From NCBI GenBank assembly GCA_037974665.1, contig CM075768.1:62709816-62773815 (forward strand): a stretch of DNA of 64,000 nt, given 5' to 3'. Under the pieces are notes generated by a model. It made no database searches. It saw nothing but the letters and a program-made list of their open reading frames with translations, and had not been told where the DNA came from. Position 1 is the stretch's first letter. Every line of letters begins with the position of its first letter. This document shows positions 1-12,114 of this stretch, piece after piece. Both the position numbers and the translations under genes were made by a program. Origin of the DNA: Ehretia macrophylla (taxonomy: Eukaryota; Streptophyta; Magnoliopsida; Boraginales; Ehretiaceae).

Positions 1-519
1 TACTTTACCCACCACATTTCTATTATTGAATCCCATGGCACCTTGGGCAAGACAACTTCGCTTCACGTGGAGTCTGGGCCCGCAAACCAAGGGCTTAGGG
101 CTTGTGACTAGGTCTCAGTCGCTTTGGTGCCCATAACTTTTGATCCGTAAGGAGTTATGCGGCGCACAACATACCGTTGCAAAGCTCTCCGAGAGCTCTA
201 CGACAAGGGCTGTGAGCAAGCTCGCTATGCCCTTTTTGGAGACCAAAATTGAACGTTTCCATTAGTTTTGGGCCATTTTTTTTATTAAGCTCTATTTTTT
301 TGTCCCGAATCGTACGTCGTGAGCTGTTAAAAGGACGACAACCTTACTCGCGGGACATTAGAGGGCGGTACAATCTGTCGTTATCACGTCTTGCGAGGAT
401 GCCGCGTTGTTGAATCGGATGGGTTGTTGTTAAGCCCATTGGGCCGTCTGAATGGGCCATCTCTCTAGGCTGGGACTGTGAACTATTAACACAAAAAGGA
501 ATTCTACCCCCAACATGAC

Positions 520-639
520 GGGTGCGATCATACAAGCACTAATGCACCGGATACCATCAGAACTCCGAAGTAAAGCGTGCTTGGGCTAGAGTAGTACTAG
601 GATGGGTGACCCCATGGGAATTCCTCGTGTTGCACACCC
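520..639 (+). rRNA. 5S rRNA gene 1
   Basis: 5S ribosomal RNA of the large subunit, transcribed by RNA polymerase III from an internal promoter. Full length, starting GGGTGCGATC and ending just before the T-tract. Changes: C15A, C34A, T53A (box A), G68T (IE), C95A (box C), G102T, C117A. The control-region changes make it a doubtful template. Confidence 0.93.
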
Positions 640-1196
640 CTTTTCAATTTTTTTTCATCCGGTTAGGGTTGCCAAGATACTTTATCCGCCACATTTCTAT
701 TATTGAATCCCATGGCACCTTGGGCAAGACAACTTCGCTTCACGGGGAGGCTGGGCCCGCAATCCGAGGTCGTAGGGCTTGTGACCAAGTCTCTGTCGCT
801 CCGGTGCCCATAACTTTTGATCCGTAAGGAGTTACGCGGCGCATAGCATATCGTTGGAATGCTCTACGAGAGCTCTACGACAAGGGCAGTGAGCAAGCTC
901 GCTATGCCCTTTTTGGAGCCCAAAATTGAACGTTCTCATCAGTTTTGGGCCACTTTTATTATTAAGCTCTATTTATCCATCCCGAATCGTACGTCGTGAG
1001 CTGTTAAAAGGACGACAACCTTACTCGCGGGACATTAGGGGGCGGTACAATGTGTTGATATCATGCCTTCCGAAGATACTGCGTTGTTGAAGCGAATGGG
1101 TTGTTGTTAAGCCCATTAGGCCTTCTAAAAGGGCCATCTCTATAGGCTGGGACTGTGAACCTTTAACACAAAAAGGAATTCTACTCCCAACATGAC

Positions 1197-1316
1197 AGGT
1201 GCGATCATACCAACATTAATGCACCGGATCCCATAAGAATTCCGAAGTTAAGCGTGCTTGGGCGAGAGTAGTACTAGGATGGGTGACCCCTGGGGAAGTC
1301 TTCGTGTTGCACCCCC
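1197..1316 (+). rRNA. 5S rRNA gene 2
   Basis: Full length. Changes: G1A, G17A, C20T, C39A, C44T, C95T, T96G, C105T. The first transcribed base is A. Box A is intact and box C has two changes. Confidence 0.93.
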
Positions 1317-1873
1317 CATTTCAATTTTTTTTCCTCCGGTTAGGGTTGCCAAGATACTTTATCCACCACATTTCTATTATTGAATCCCACGGCAACTTGG
1401 GCAAGACAACTTCGCTTCACGTGGAGGCTGGTCCCGCAAACCGAGGGCGTAGGGCTTGTGACCAAGTCTCCGTCGCTCCGGTGCCCATAACTTTTGATCC
1501 GTAAGGAGTTACGCGGTGCGCAGCATACCGTTGGAAAGCTCTCCGAGAGCTCTACAACGAGGGCAGCGAGCTAGCTCGCTATGCCCTTTTTGGACCCCAA
1601 AATCGAACGTTTCCATCCGTTCCGGGCCACTTTTCTTATTAAGCTCTGTTTTTTCGTCCCGGATCGTACGTCGTGAGCTGTTAAAAGGACGACAACCTTA
1701 CTCGCGGGACATTAGACGGCGCTACAATGCGTCGATATCACGTCTTGCGAGGATGCTATGTTGTTGAAGCAGATGGGTTGTTGTTAAGCCCATTGGGCCT
1801 TCTGAATGGGCCATCTCTCTAGGCTGGGACTGTGAACCTTTAACACAAAAAGGAATTCTACCCCCAACATGAC

Positions 1874-1993
1874 GGGTGCGATCATACCAGCACTAATTCA
1901 CCGGATCCCATAAGAACACCGAAGTTATGGGTGCCTGGGCGAGAGTAGTACTAGGATCGGTGACCCCCAGGGAAGTCCTCGTGTTGCACCCCC
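1874..1993 (+). rRNA. 5S rRNA gene 3
   Basis: Full length. Changes: G25T, C39A, T45A, A55T, C57G, T62C, G85C, T96A. Three changes fall in box A and two in box C, so this is probably a decayed copy. Confidence 0.92.
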
Positions 1994-2548
1994 CTTTTCA
2001 ATTTTTTTTCCTCCGGTTAGGGTTGCCAAGATACTTTATCCACCACATTTCTATTATCGAATCCCTTGGCAACTTGGACAAGACAACTTCGCTTCACGTG
2101 GAGGCGGGGCCAGCAAACCGAGGGCGTAGGGCTTGTGACCAAGTCTCTGTCGCTCCGGTGCCCATAACTTTTGATCCGTAAGCAGTTACGCGGTGCACAG
2201 TACACCGTTTAAAGCTCTCCGAGAGCACTACGACGGGGACTGCAAGCTTGCTCACTGTGCACTTTTTGGAACCAAAAATTGAACGTTTTCATCATTTCGG
2301 GATACTTTTCTTATTAAGCTATGTTTTTCCATCCCGAATTATACGTTGTGAGCTATTAAAAGGATGACAACCTTACTCGCGGGACATTAGAGGGCGGTAC
2401 AATGTGTCGATATCACTTCTTGCGAGGATGCTGCGTTGTTGAAGCGGATGGGTTGTTGTTAAGCCCATTGGGCCATCTGAATGGGACATTCCTCTAGGCA
2501 AGGACTGTGAACCTTTAACACAAAAAGGAATTCTACTCCCAACATGAC

Positions 2549-2668
2549 GGGTGCGATCATATCAGCACTAATGCACCGGATCCCATAAGAACTCCGAAGT
2601 TAAGCGTGTTTGGGCGAGAATAGTACTAGGATGGGTAACCCCCTGGGAAGTCTTCGTGTTGCAGCCCC
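2549..2668 (+). rRNA. 5S rRNA gene 4
   Basis: Full length. Changes: C14T, C39A, C61T, G72A, G89A, C105T, C116G. Same haplotype as gene 24, which differs only by an extra C46T; the two head the 4-8 / 24-28 duplication. Confidence 0.93.
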
Positions 2669-3224
2669 CTTTTGAATTTTTTTTCCTCCGGTTAGGGTTG
2701 CCAAGATACTTTATCCACCACATTTCTATTATCGAATCCCACGGCAACTTGGGCAAGCAACTTCGCTTCACGTGGAGGCTGGGCCCGCAAATCGAGGGCG
2801 TAGGGCTTGTGACCAAGTCTCTATCGCTCCGTTGGCCATAACTATTGATCCGTAAGGAGTTATGCGGTGCACAGCATATCGTTGGAAAGCTCTCCGAGAG
2901 CTCTACGGCGGGGGCAGCAAGCTTGCTCGCTGTGCCCTTTTTGGAGCCCAAAATCGAACGTTTTAATCAGTTTTGGGCAACTTTTTTTGTTAAGCTCTGT
3001 TTTTCCGTCCTGGATCGTACGTCGTGAGCTTTTAAAAGGACGACAACCTTACTCGCGGGACATTAGACAGTGCTACAATACGTCGATATCACGTCTTGCG
3101 AGGATGCTGTGTTGTTGAAGAGGATGGGTTGTTGTTAAGCCCATTGGGCCTTCTGAATGGGCCATCTCTCTAGGTTGGGACTGCGAACCTTTAACACAAA
3201 AAGGAATTCTACCCCCAACATGAC

Positions 3225-3344
3225 GGGTGCGATCATACTAGCACTAATACACCGGATCCCATCAGAACTTCGAAGTTAAGCGTGCTTGGGCGAGAGTAGT
3301 GCTAGGATGGGTGACCCCCTGGGAAGTCCTCGTGTTGCACCCCC
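3225..3344 (+). rRNA. 5S rRNA gene 5
   Basis: Full length with only four changes: C15T, G25A, C46T, A77G. Boxes A and C are intact, so it is one of the better-preserved copies. Counterpart of gene 25. Confidence 0.94.
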
Positions 3345-3903
3345 CTTTTTTAATTTTTTTTTCCTCCGGTTAGGGTTGCCGAGATACTTTATCCATCACA
3401 TTTCTATTATCGAATCACATGGCACCTTGGGCAACACAACTTCGCTTCACGTGGAGGCTGGGCCCGCAAACCGAGGGCGTAGGGCTTTTGATCAAGTCTA
3501 TGTTGCTCCGGTGCCAATAACTTTTGATCCGTAAAGAGTTACGCGGCGTACAACATATCGTTGGAAAGCTCTCCGAGTGCTCTATGACGGGGGCAGCGAG
3601 CGAGCGAGCTATGCGCTTTTTGGAGCCCAAAATCGAAAGTCTTCATCAGTTTCGGGACACTTTTCTTATTAAGCTCTGTTTTTCCGTCCCGAATCGTACG
3701 TCGTGAGCTATTTAAAGCACGACAACCCTACTCGCGGGACATTAGAGAGCAGTACAATGTGTCGATATCACGTCTAGCGAGGATACTGCGTTGTTGAAGC
3801 GGATGGGTTGTTGTTAAGCCCATTGGGCCTTCTGAATGGGCCATCTCTTTAGGCTGGGACTGCGAACCTTTAACACAAAAAGGAATTCTACCCCCAACAT
3901 GAC

Positions 3904-4023
3904 GGGTGCGATCATACCAGCACTAATACACCGGATCCCATCAGAACTCCGAAGTTAAGCGTTCTTGGGTGATAGTAGTACTAGGATGGGTGACCCCTTG
4001 GGAAGTCCTTGCGTTGCACCCCC
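3904..4023 (+). rRNA. 5S rRNA gene 6
   Basis: Full length. Changes: G25A, G60T, C67T, G70T, C95T, C107T, T109C. Identical over 120 nt to gene 26, 13.5 kb away. Both the IE and box A are altered. Confidence 0.93.
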
Positions 4024-4580
4024 CTTTTAAATTTTTTTTCCTCCGGTTAGGGTTGCCAAGATACTTTATCTGCCACATTTCTATTATTGAATCCCATGGC
4101 ACCTTGGGCAAGACAACTTCGCTTCACGTGGAGGCTGAGCCTGCAAACCGAGGGCGTAGGGCTTGTGACCAAGTCTCTATCGCTCCGGTGCCCATAACTT
4201 TTGATCTGTAAGGAGTTACGCGTCGCACAACATATAATTGGAAAGCTCTCTGAGAGCTCCACGACGGGGGCAGCGAACTAGGTCGCTCTGCCCTTTTTGG
4301 AGCCCAAAATCGAACATTTTCATCAGTTTTGGGCCACTTTTCTTATTAAGCTATGTTTTTCCGTCCCGAATCGTACGTCGTGAGCTGTTAAAAGGACGAC
4401 AACCTTACACGCAGGACATTAAAAGTCGGTACAATGTGTCGATATTACGTCTTGTGAGGATGCTGCGTTGTTGAAGCGGATGGGTTGTTGTTAAGCCCAT
4501 TGGGCCATCTGAATAGGCCATCTCTCTAGGCTGGGATTGTGAACCTTTAACACAAAAAGGAATTCTACCCCCAACATGAC

Positions 4581-4700
4581 GGGTGCAATCATACAAGCAC
4601 TAATGCACCGGATCCCATCAGAACTCCAAAGTTAAGCGTGCTTGGGCGAGAGTAGTACTAGGATGGGTGACCCCCTGGGAAGTCCTCGTGTTGCAACCAA
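4581..4700 (+). rRNA. 5S rRNA gene 7
   Basis: Full length. Changes: G7A, C15A, G48A, C116A and an altered 3' end (ACCAAC in place of the C run), which weakens the terminal stem. Boxes A and C are intact. Its spacer carries a 28-bp deletion at about 5069 that counterpart unit 27 lacks. Confidence 0.92.
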
Positions 4701-5229
4701 CTTTTCAATTTTTTTTTCCTTCGGTTAGGTTTTCCAAGATACTTTATCCACCACATTTCTATTATCGAATCCCACGGCAACTTGGGCAAGACAATTTCGC
4801 TTCACGTGGAGGCTAGGCCCGCAAACCTAGGACGTAGGGCATGTGACCAAGTCTCTGTCGCTCCGGTGCCCATAACTTTTGATTTCTAAGGAGTTACGCG
4901 GCGCACAGAATACCGTTGGAAAGCCCTCTTACAGCTCTACGACAGGGGCAGCAAGTTTGCTCATTGTGCCCTTTTTGGAGCCCAAAATCGAAAGTTTTCA
5001 TCAGTTTCGGGCAACATTTCTTAATAAGCTCTGTTTTTCCGTCCTGGATCGTACGTCGTGAGCTGTTATTAGAGGGCGATACAATGCGTCGATATCACGT
5101 CTTGCGAGGATGCTGCGTTGTTGAAGCGGATGGGTTGCTGTTAAGCCCATTGGGCCTTCAGAATGTGCCATTTCTCTAGGCTGGGACTTTGAACCATTAA
5201 CACAAAAAGGAATTCTACCCCCAAATGAC

Positions 5230-5349
5230 GGGTGCGATTATACCAGCACTAATGCACCGGATCCCATCAGAACTCCGAAGTTAAGCGTGCTTGGGCGAGA
5301 GTAGTACTAGGATTGGTGACGCCTTGGGAAGACCTCGTGTTCCACACCC
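5230..5349 (+). rRNA. 5S rRNA gene 8
   Basis: Full length. Changes: C10T, G85T, C92G, C95T, T103A, G113C, C117A. Box C carries three changes. The leader reads CCCCCAAATGAC, two bases shorter than usual, as for genes 14 and 28. Confidence 0.92.
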
Positions 5350-5906
5350 CTTTTCAATTTTTTTTACTCCGGTTAGGGTTGCCAAGATACTTTATCCACC
5401 ACATTTCTATTATCGAATCCCCCAGCACCTTGGGCAAGACAACTTCGCTTCACGTGGAGGTTGGGCCCGCAAACCGAGGGCGTAGGGCTTGTGACCAAGT
5501 CTCTATCGCTCCGGTACCCATAACTTTTGATCTGTAAGAAGTTACGCGGTGCGCAGCATACCGTTGGAAAGCACTCCGAGAGCTCTACGACGGGGGTAGC
5601 ATGCTTGCTCGCTGTGCCCTTTTTGGAGCCCAAAATAGAACGTTTTCATTATTTTCGGGCAACTTTTCTTATTAAGCTATGTTTTTCTTACCCGGATCGT
5701 ACGTCGTGAGTTGTTAAAAGGATGACAACCTTACTCGTGGGACATTAGACGGCGCTACAATGCGTCGATATCACGTCTTGCGAGGATGCTATGTTGTTGA
5801 AGTAGATGGGTTGTTGTTAAGCCCACTGGGCCTTCTGAATGGGTCATCTCTCTAGGTTGGGACTGTGAAACTTTAACACAAAAAGGAATTCTACCCCCAA
5901 CATGAT

Positions 5907-6026
5907 GGGTGCGATCATACCTGCACTAATGCACCGGATGCCATCAGAACTCCTAAGTTGAGCGTGCTTGGGCGAGAGTAGTACTAGGATGGGTGACCCC
6001 CTGGGAAGTCCTCGTGTTACACCCAC
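5907..6026 (+). rRNA. 5S rRNA gene 9
   Basis: Full length. Changes: A16T, C34G, G48T, A54G (box A), G113A, C119A. Belongs to the set with genes 11, 15 and 17 that alternates with the TGGTGC-start set. Confidence 0.93.
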
Positions 6027-6584
6027 TTTTTCAAATATTTTTTCCTCCGGTTAGGGTTGCCAAGATACTTTATTCACCACCTTTCTATTATCGAATCCCA
6101 TGGTACCTCGGGCAAAACAACTTCGCCGCACGTAGATGCTGGGCCCGCTAACCGTGGGCGTAGGGCTTGTGACCAAGTCTCTGTCGCTCCGGTGCCCATA
6201 ACTTTTGATCCTTACGGAGTTCCGCGGTGCACAGCATATCGTTGGAAAGCTCTCCGACAGTTCTACGATGGGGCCAGCGAGCAAGCTCGCTGTGCCCTTC
6301 TTGGAGCCCAAAATCGAAAGTTTTCATCAGTTTTGGGCGACTTTTCTTATTAAACTCTATTTTTCCGTCCTGGATCTTACGTCGTGAGCTGTTGAAAGGA
6401 CGACAACCTTACTCGTGGGACAGTAGACGGCGCTACAATACATCGATATCACGTCTTGCGAGGATGCTGTGTAGTTGAAGCAGATGGGTTGTTGTTAAGC
6501 CCATTGGGCCTTCTGAATGGGCCATCTCTCTAGGCTGGGACTGTGAACCTTTAACACAAAAAGGAATTCCACCCCCAACATGAA

Positions 6585-6704
6585 TGGTGCGATCATACCA
6601 GGACTAACGCACCGGATCCCATAAGAACTACGAAGTTAAGCGTGCTTGTGAGAGAGTAGTACTAGGATGGGTGACCCCCTGGGAAGTCCTCGTGTTGCAC
6701 CACC
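6585..6704 (+). rRNA. 5S rRNA gene 10 (TGGTGC haplotype)
   Basis: Full length. Changes: G1T, C18G, T24C, C39A, C46A, G65T, C67A, C118A. Founding pattern of a haplotype shared with genes 12, 16 and 18. The start is T and the IE edge is altered. Confidence 0.92.
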
Positions 6705-7259
6705 CTTTTCAATTTTTTTCCTCCGGTTAGGGTTGCCAAGATACTTTATCCACCACATTTCTATTATCGAATCCCAAGGTAACTTGGGGAAGACAACTTC
6801 GCTTCATGTGGAGGCTGGGCCCGCAAACCGAGGGCGTAGGGCTTGTGACCAAGTCTCTGTCGCTCCGGTGCCCATAACATTTGATCTGTAAGGAGTTTCG
6901 CGGCGCACAGCATACCGTTTAAAGCGCTCTGAGAGTTCTACGACGGGGGCAGCAAGCTTGTTCGCTGTGCCCTTTTTGGAGCCCAAAATCGAACGTTTTC
7001 ATCAGTTTCAGGCAACTTTTTTTATTAAGCTTTGTTTTTCCTTCCTGGATCGTACGTCGTGAGCTGTTGAAAGGACGACAACCTTACTCGTGGGATAGTA
7101 GACGGCGCTACAATGCGTCGATATCACGTCTTGCGAGGATGCTGTGTAGTTGAAGCGGATGGGTTGTTGTTAAGCCCATTGGGTCTTCTGAATAGGCCAT
7201 CTCTCTAGGCTGGGACTGTGAACCTTTAACACAAAAAGGAATTCTACCCCCAACATGAT

Positions 7260-7379
7260 GGGTACGATCATACCAGCACTAATGCACTGGATCCCATAAG
7301 AACTCCGAAGTTAAGTGTGCTTGGCCGAGAGTAGTACTAGGATGGGTGACCCCCTGGGAAGTCCTCATGTTGCACCCAC
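7260..7379 (+). rRNA. 5S rRNA gene 11
   Basis: Full length. Changes: G5A, C29T, C39A, C57T, G66C, G108A, C119A. Most are C-to-T or G-to-A transitions. Its T-tract is disrupted: the A-rich run around 7387-7394 replaces the usual T8. Confidence 0.92.
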
Positions 7380-7935
7380 TTTTTCAAAAAAAATTTCCCC
7401 GGTTAGGCTTGCCAAGATGCTTTATACACCACATTTCTATTATCGAATCCCATGGCACCTTGGGCAAAACAACTTCGCCTCACGTGGATGCTGGGCCCGC
7501 CAACCGTGGGCGTAGGGCTTGTGACCAAGTCTCTGTCGCGCCAGAGCCCATAACTTTTGATCCGTACGGAGTTACGCGGTGCACAGCATATCTTTGGAAA
7601 GCTCTCCGAGAGTTCTACGACGGGGCCAGCGAGCAAGCTCGCTCTGCCCTTCTTGGAGCCCAAAATCGAAGGTTTTCATCAGTTTCGGGTGACTTTTCTT
7701 ATTAAACTATATTTTTCCGTCCAGGATCGTACGTCGTGAGCTGTTGAAAGGACGACAACCTTACTCGTGGGACAGTAGACAGTGCTACAATGCATCGATA
7801 TCACGTCTTGCGAGGATGCTGTGTAGTTGAAGCGGATGGGTTGTTGTTAAGCCCATTGGGCCTTCTGAATGGGCCATCTCTCTAGGCTGGGACTGTGAAC
7901 CTTTAACACAAAAAGGAATTCTACCCCAACATGAA

Positions 7936-8055
7936 TGGTGCGATCATACCAGGACTAACGCACCGGATCCCATAAGAACTACGAAATTAAGCGTGCTTGT
8001 GAGAGAGTTGTACTAGGATGGGTGACCCCCTGGGAAGTCCTCGTGTTGCACCCCC
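7936..8055 (+). rRNA. 5S rRNA gene 12 (TGGTGC haplotype)
   Basis: Full length. Changes: G1T, C18G, T24C, C39A, C46A, G51A, G65T, C67A, A74T. Same haplotype as genes 10, 16 and 18; the extra G51A lies in box A. Confidence 0.92.
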
Positions 8056-8274
8056 CTTTTCAATTTTTTTTCCTCCGGTTAGGGTTGACAAGATACTTTA
8101 TCCACCACATTTCTATTATCGAATCCCACGGCAACTTGGGGAAGACAACTTCGCTACATATCTAGGCTGGGCCCGTAAACCGAGGGCGTAGGGCTTGTGA
8201 CCAAGTGTCTGTCGCTCCGGTGCCCATAACATTTGATCCGTTAGGAGTTTAGCGGCGCACAGCATATCGTTTAA

Positions 8275-8314
8275 AGCTCTCCGAGAGCTCTACGACTGGG
8301 GCAGCAAGCTTGCT
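8275..8314. other. Paired inverted repeats in the spacer (example, unit 12)
   Basis: AGCTCT-CCG-AGAGCT at 8275-8289, then the 12-bp palindrome AGCAAGCTTGCT at 8303-8314. Both positions are self-complementary in most spacers. Confidence 0.7.
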
Positions 8315-8611
8315 CGCTGTGCCCTTTTTGGAGCCCAAAATCGAACGTTTTCATCAGTTTCGGGCAACTTTTTTTATTAAGCTCTGTTTTTCAGTACTGG
8401 ATCATACGTCGTGAGCTGTTGAAAGGACAACAACCTTACTCGGGGGACAGTAGACGGTGCTACAATGCGTTGATATCACGTCTTGCGAGGATGCTGTGTT
8501 GTTGAAGCGGATGGGTTGTTGTTAAGTCCATTGGGCCTCCTGAATGGGCCATCTCTCTAGGCTGGGACTGTGAACCGTTAACACAAAAAGGAATTCTACC
8601 CCCAACATGAC

Positions 8612-8731
8612 GGGTACGATCATACCAGCACTACTGCACTGGATCCCATCAAAACTCCGAAGTTAAGTGTGCTTGGGCGAGAGTAGTACTAGGATGGGTG
8701 ACCCCCTGGGAAGTCCTCGTGGTGCACCCCT
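8612..8731 (+). rRNA. 5S rRNA gene 13
   Basis: Full length. Changes: G5A, A23C, C29T, G41A, C57T (box A), T111G, C120T. Box C is intact. Its spacer looks hybrid: the right half matches units 7 and 27. Confidence 0.92.
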
Positions 8732-9286
8732 CTTTTCAATTTTTTTCCTCTTCTTAGGGTTTCCGAGATACTTTATCCATCACATTTCTATTACCGAATC
8801 CTACGGCACCTTGGGCAAGACAACTTCCCTTCATGTGGGGGCTAGGCCTACAAACTGAGTGTGTGTGGCTTGTGACCATGTATCTGTCGCTAGGGTGCCC
8901 ATAACTTTTGATTTGTATGGAGTTATGCGGCGCACATCATACCGTTGAAAAGGTCTCCGAGAGTTCTACAACGGGGGCAGCAAACTTGCTCACTTTGCCC
9001 TTTTTGGAGCCCAAAATCGAAAGTTTTCATCAGTTTTGGGCAACATTTCTTAATAAGCTCTGTTTTTTCGTCCCGGATCGTACGTCGTGAGCTGTTAAAT
9101 GGACGACAACCTAACTCGCGGTATATTAGAGGGCGATACAAAGCGTCGATATCACGTCTTGCGAGGATGCTGCGTTGTTGAAGCGGATGGGTTGCTGTTA
9201 AGCCCATTGGGCCTTCAGAATGTGCCATCTCTCTAGGCTGGGACTTTGAACCTTTAACACAAAAAGGAATTCTACCCCCAAATGAC

Positions 9287-9406
9287 GGGTGCGATTATAC
9301 CAGCACTAATGCACCGGATCCCATCAGATCTCCAAAGTTAAGCGTGCTTGGGCAAGAGTAGTACTTGGATGGGTGACCCCTTGGGAAGTCCTCGTGTTGC
9401 ACCCCC
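9287..9406 (+). rRNA. 5S rRNA gene 14
   Basis: Full length. Changes: C10T, A43T, G48A, G68A (IE), A80T, C95T (box C). Counterpart of gene 8 at an offset of 4057 bp, with the same short CCCCCAAATGAC leader. Confidence 0.92.
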
Positions 9407-9963
9407 ATTTTCAATTTTTTTTGCTCCGGTTAGGGTTGCCAAGATACTTTATCCACCACATTTCTATTATCGAATTCCACAGCACCTTGGGCAAGACAAC
9501 TTCGCATCACGTGGAGGTTGGGCCTGCAAACCGAGGGCGTAGGGCTTGTGACCAGGTCTCCGTCACTCCGGTGCCCATAACTTTTGATTCGTAAGGAGTT
9601 ACGCGGTGCACAACATACCGTTGCAAAGCACTCCGAGAGCTCTACGACGGGGGCATCATGCTTGCTCGCTGTGCCCTTTTTGGAGCCCAAAATAGAACGT
9701 TTTCATCATTTTCGGGCAACTTTTCTTATTAAGCTATGTTTTTCTTATCCGGATCGTACGTCGTGAGTTGTTAAAAGGATGACAACCTTACTCGTGGGAC
9801 ATTAGACGGCGCTACAATGCATCGATATCACGTCTTGCGAGGATGCTATGTTGTTGAAGTAGATGGGTTGTTGTTAAGCCCACTGGGCCTTCTGAATGGG
9901 TCATCTCTCTAGGTTGGGACTGTGAAGCTTTAACACAAAAAGGAATTCTACCCCCAACATGAT

Positions 9964-10083
9964 GGGTTCGATCATACCAGCACTAATGCACCGGATCCCA
10001 TCAGAACTCCGAAGTTGAGCGTGCTTGGGCGAGAGTAGTACTAGGATGGGTGACCCCCTGGGAAGTCCTCGTGTTACACCCAC
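9964..10083 (+). rRNA. 5S rRNA gene 15
   Basis: Full length. Changes: G5T, A54G, G113A, C119A. Shares A54G, G113A and C119A with gene 9, its counterpart 4057 bp upstream. Confidence 0.93.
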
Positions 10084-10641
10084 TTTTTCAAATATTTTTT
10101 CTTCCGGTTAGGGTTGCCAAGATACTTTATTCACCACATTTCTATTATCGAATCCCATGGCACCTTGGGCAAAACAAATTCGCCTCACGTAGATGCTGGG
10201 CCCGCCAACCGTGGGCGTAGGGCTTGTGACCAAGTCTCTGTCGCTCCGGTGCCCATAACTTTTGATCTGTACGGAGTTCCGCGGTGCACATCATATCGTT
10301 GGAAAGCTCTCCGACAGTTCTACGACGGGGCCAGCGATCAAGCTCGCTGTGCCCTTCTTGGAGCCCAAAATCGAAGGATTTCATCAGTTTCGGGCGACTT
10401 TTCTTATTAAACTCTGTTTTTCTGTCCTGGATCGTACGTCGTGAGCTGTTGAAAGGACGACAACCTTACTCGTGGGACAGTAGATGGCGCTACAATGCAT
10501 CGATATCACGTCTTGCGAGGATGCTGTGTAGTTGAAGCGGATGGGTTGTTGTTTAGCCCATTGGGCCTTCTGAATGGGCCATCTCTCTAGGCTGGGACTG
10601 TGAACCTTTAACACAAAAAGGAATTCTACCCCCAACATGAA

Positions 10642-10761
10642 TGGTGCGATCATACCAGGACTAACGCACCGGATCCCATAAGAACTACGAAGTTAAACGT
10701 GCTTGTGAGAGAGTAGTACTAGGATGGGTGACCCCTTGGGAAGTCCTCGTGTTGCACTCCC
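10642..10761 (+). rRNA. 5S rRNA gene 16 (TGGTGC haplotype)
   Basis: Full length. Changes: G1T, C18G, T24C, C39A, C46A, G56A, G65T, C67A, C95T, C117T. Counterpart of gene 10. Confidence 0.92.
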
Positions 10762-11317
10762 ATTTTCATTTTTTTTTCCTCCGGTTAGGGTTGCCAAGAT
10801 ACTTTATCCACCACATTTCTATTATCGAATCCCACGGCACCTTGGGGAAGACAACTTCGCTTCATGTGGAGGCTGGGCCCGCAAACCTAGGGCATAGGGC
10901 TTTTGACCAAGTCTCCGTCGCTCCGGTGCCCATAACTTTTGATCCGTAAGGAGTTTCGCGGCGCAAAGCATACCTTTTAAAGCTCTCTGAGAGTTCTACG
11001 ACGGGGGCAGCAAGCTTGTTCGCTGTGCCCTTTTTGGAGCCCAAAATCAAACGTTTTCATCAGTTTTGGGCAACTTTTTTTATTAAGCTTTGTTTTTCCG
11101 TCCTGGATTGTACGTCGTGAGCTGTTGAAAGGACGACAACCTTACTCGTGGGATAGTAGACGGCGCTACAATGCGTCGATATCTCGTCTTGTGAGGATGC
11201 TGTGTAGTTGAAGCGGATGGGTTGTTGTTAAGCCCATTGGGCCTTCCGAATAGGCCATCTCTCTAGGCAGGGACTGTGAACCTTTAACACAAAAAGGAAT
11301 TCTACCCCCAACATGAT

Positions 11318-11437
11318 GTGTACGATCATACCAGCACTAATGCATCGGATCCCATCAGAACTCCGAAGTTGAGCGTGCTTGGGCGAGAGTAGTACTGGGA
11401 TGGGTGACCCCCAGGGAAGTCCTCGTGTTGCACCCAC
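11318..11437 (+). rRNA. 5S rRNA gene 17
   Basis: Full length. Changes: G2T, G5A, C28T, A54G, A80G, T96A, C119A. Two of the first five bases of the terminal stem are altered. Confidence 0.92.
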
Positions 11438-11994
11438 TTTTTAAAATTTTTTTTCCTCCGATTAGTGATGCGAATCTACTTTGTCCACCACATTTCAATT
11501 ATCGAATCCCATGGCACCTTGGGCAAAACATCTTCGCCTCACGTGGATGCTGGGCCCGCCAACCGTGGGCGTAGGGCTTGTGACCATGTCTCTGTTGCTC
11601 CGGTGACCAAAACTTTTGATCTGTAGGGAGTTACGCGACGCACAGCATATCATTGGAAAGCTTTCCGAGAGCTCTACGACTAGGACAGCGAGCAAGCTCG
11701 CTCAGCCCTATTTGGAGCCCAAAATCGAACGGTTTCATTAGTTTTGGGCCACTTTTCTTATTAAGCTCTATTTTTCCGTCCTGGATCGTACGTCGTGAGC
11801 TGTTGAAAGGACGACAACCTTACTCGTGGGACAGTAGACGGCGCTACAATGCATCGATATCACGTCTTGCGAGGATGCTATGTAGTTGAAGCGGATGGGT
11901 TGATGTTAAGCCCATTGGGCCTTCTGAATGGGCCATCTCTCTAGGCTGGTACTGTGAACCTTTAACACAAAAAGGAATTCTACCCCAACATGAA

Positions 11995-12114
11995 TGGTGC
12001 GATCATACCAGGACTAACGCACCGGATCCCATAAGAACTACGAAATTAAGCGTGCTTGTGAGAGAGTAGTACTAGGATGGGTGACCCCCTGGGAAGTCCT
12101 CGTGTTGCACCACC
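11995..12114 (+). rRNA. 5S rRNA gene 18 (TGGTGC haplotype)
   Basis: Full length. Changes: G1T, C18G, T24C, C39A, C46A, G51A, G65T, C67A, C118A. Almost the same as gene 12, its counterpart 4059 bp upstream. Confidence 0.92.

Larger units (their letters stand above)
2250..5320 (+). repeat. Multi-unit duplication I, copy 1 (units 4-8)
   Basis: Genes 4-8 and spacers correspond to genes 24-28 at an offset of 13503-13529 bp. Genes 6 and 26 are identical. The left edge is approximate, in spacer 3. Confidence 0.8.
5230..9286 (+). repeat. Multi-unit duplication II, copy 1 (units 8-13)
   Basis: Gene starts are offset 4057-4059 bp from genes 14-19. Inside it two unit types alternate with a period of about 1353 bp. 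Confidence 0.8.
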
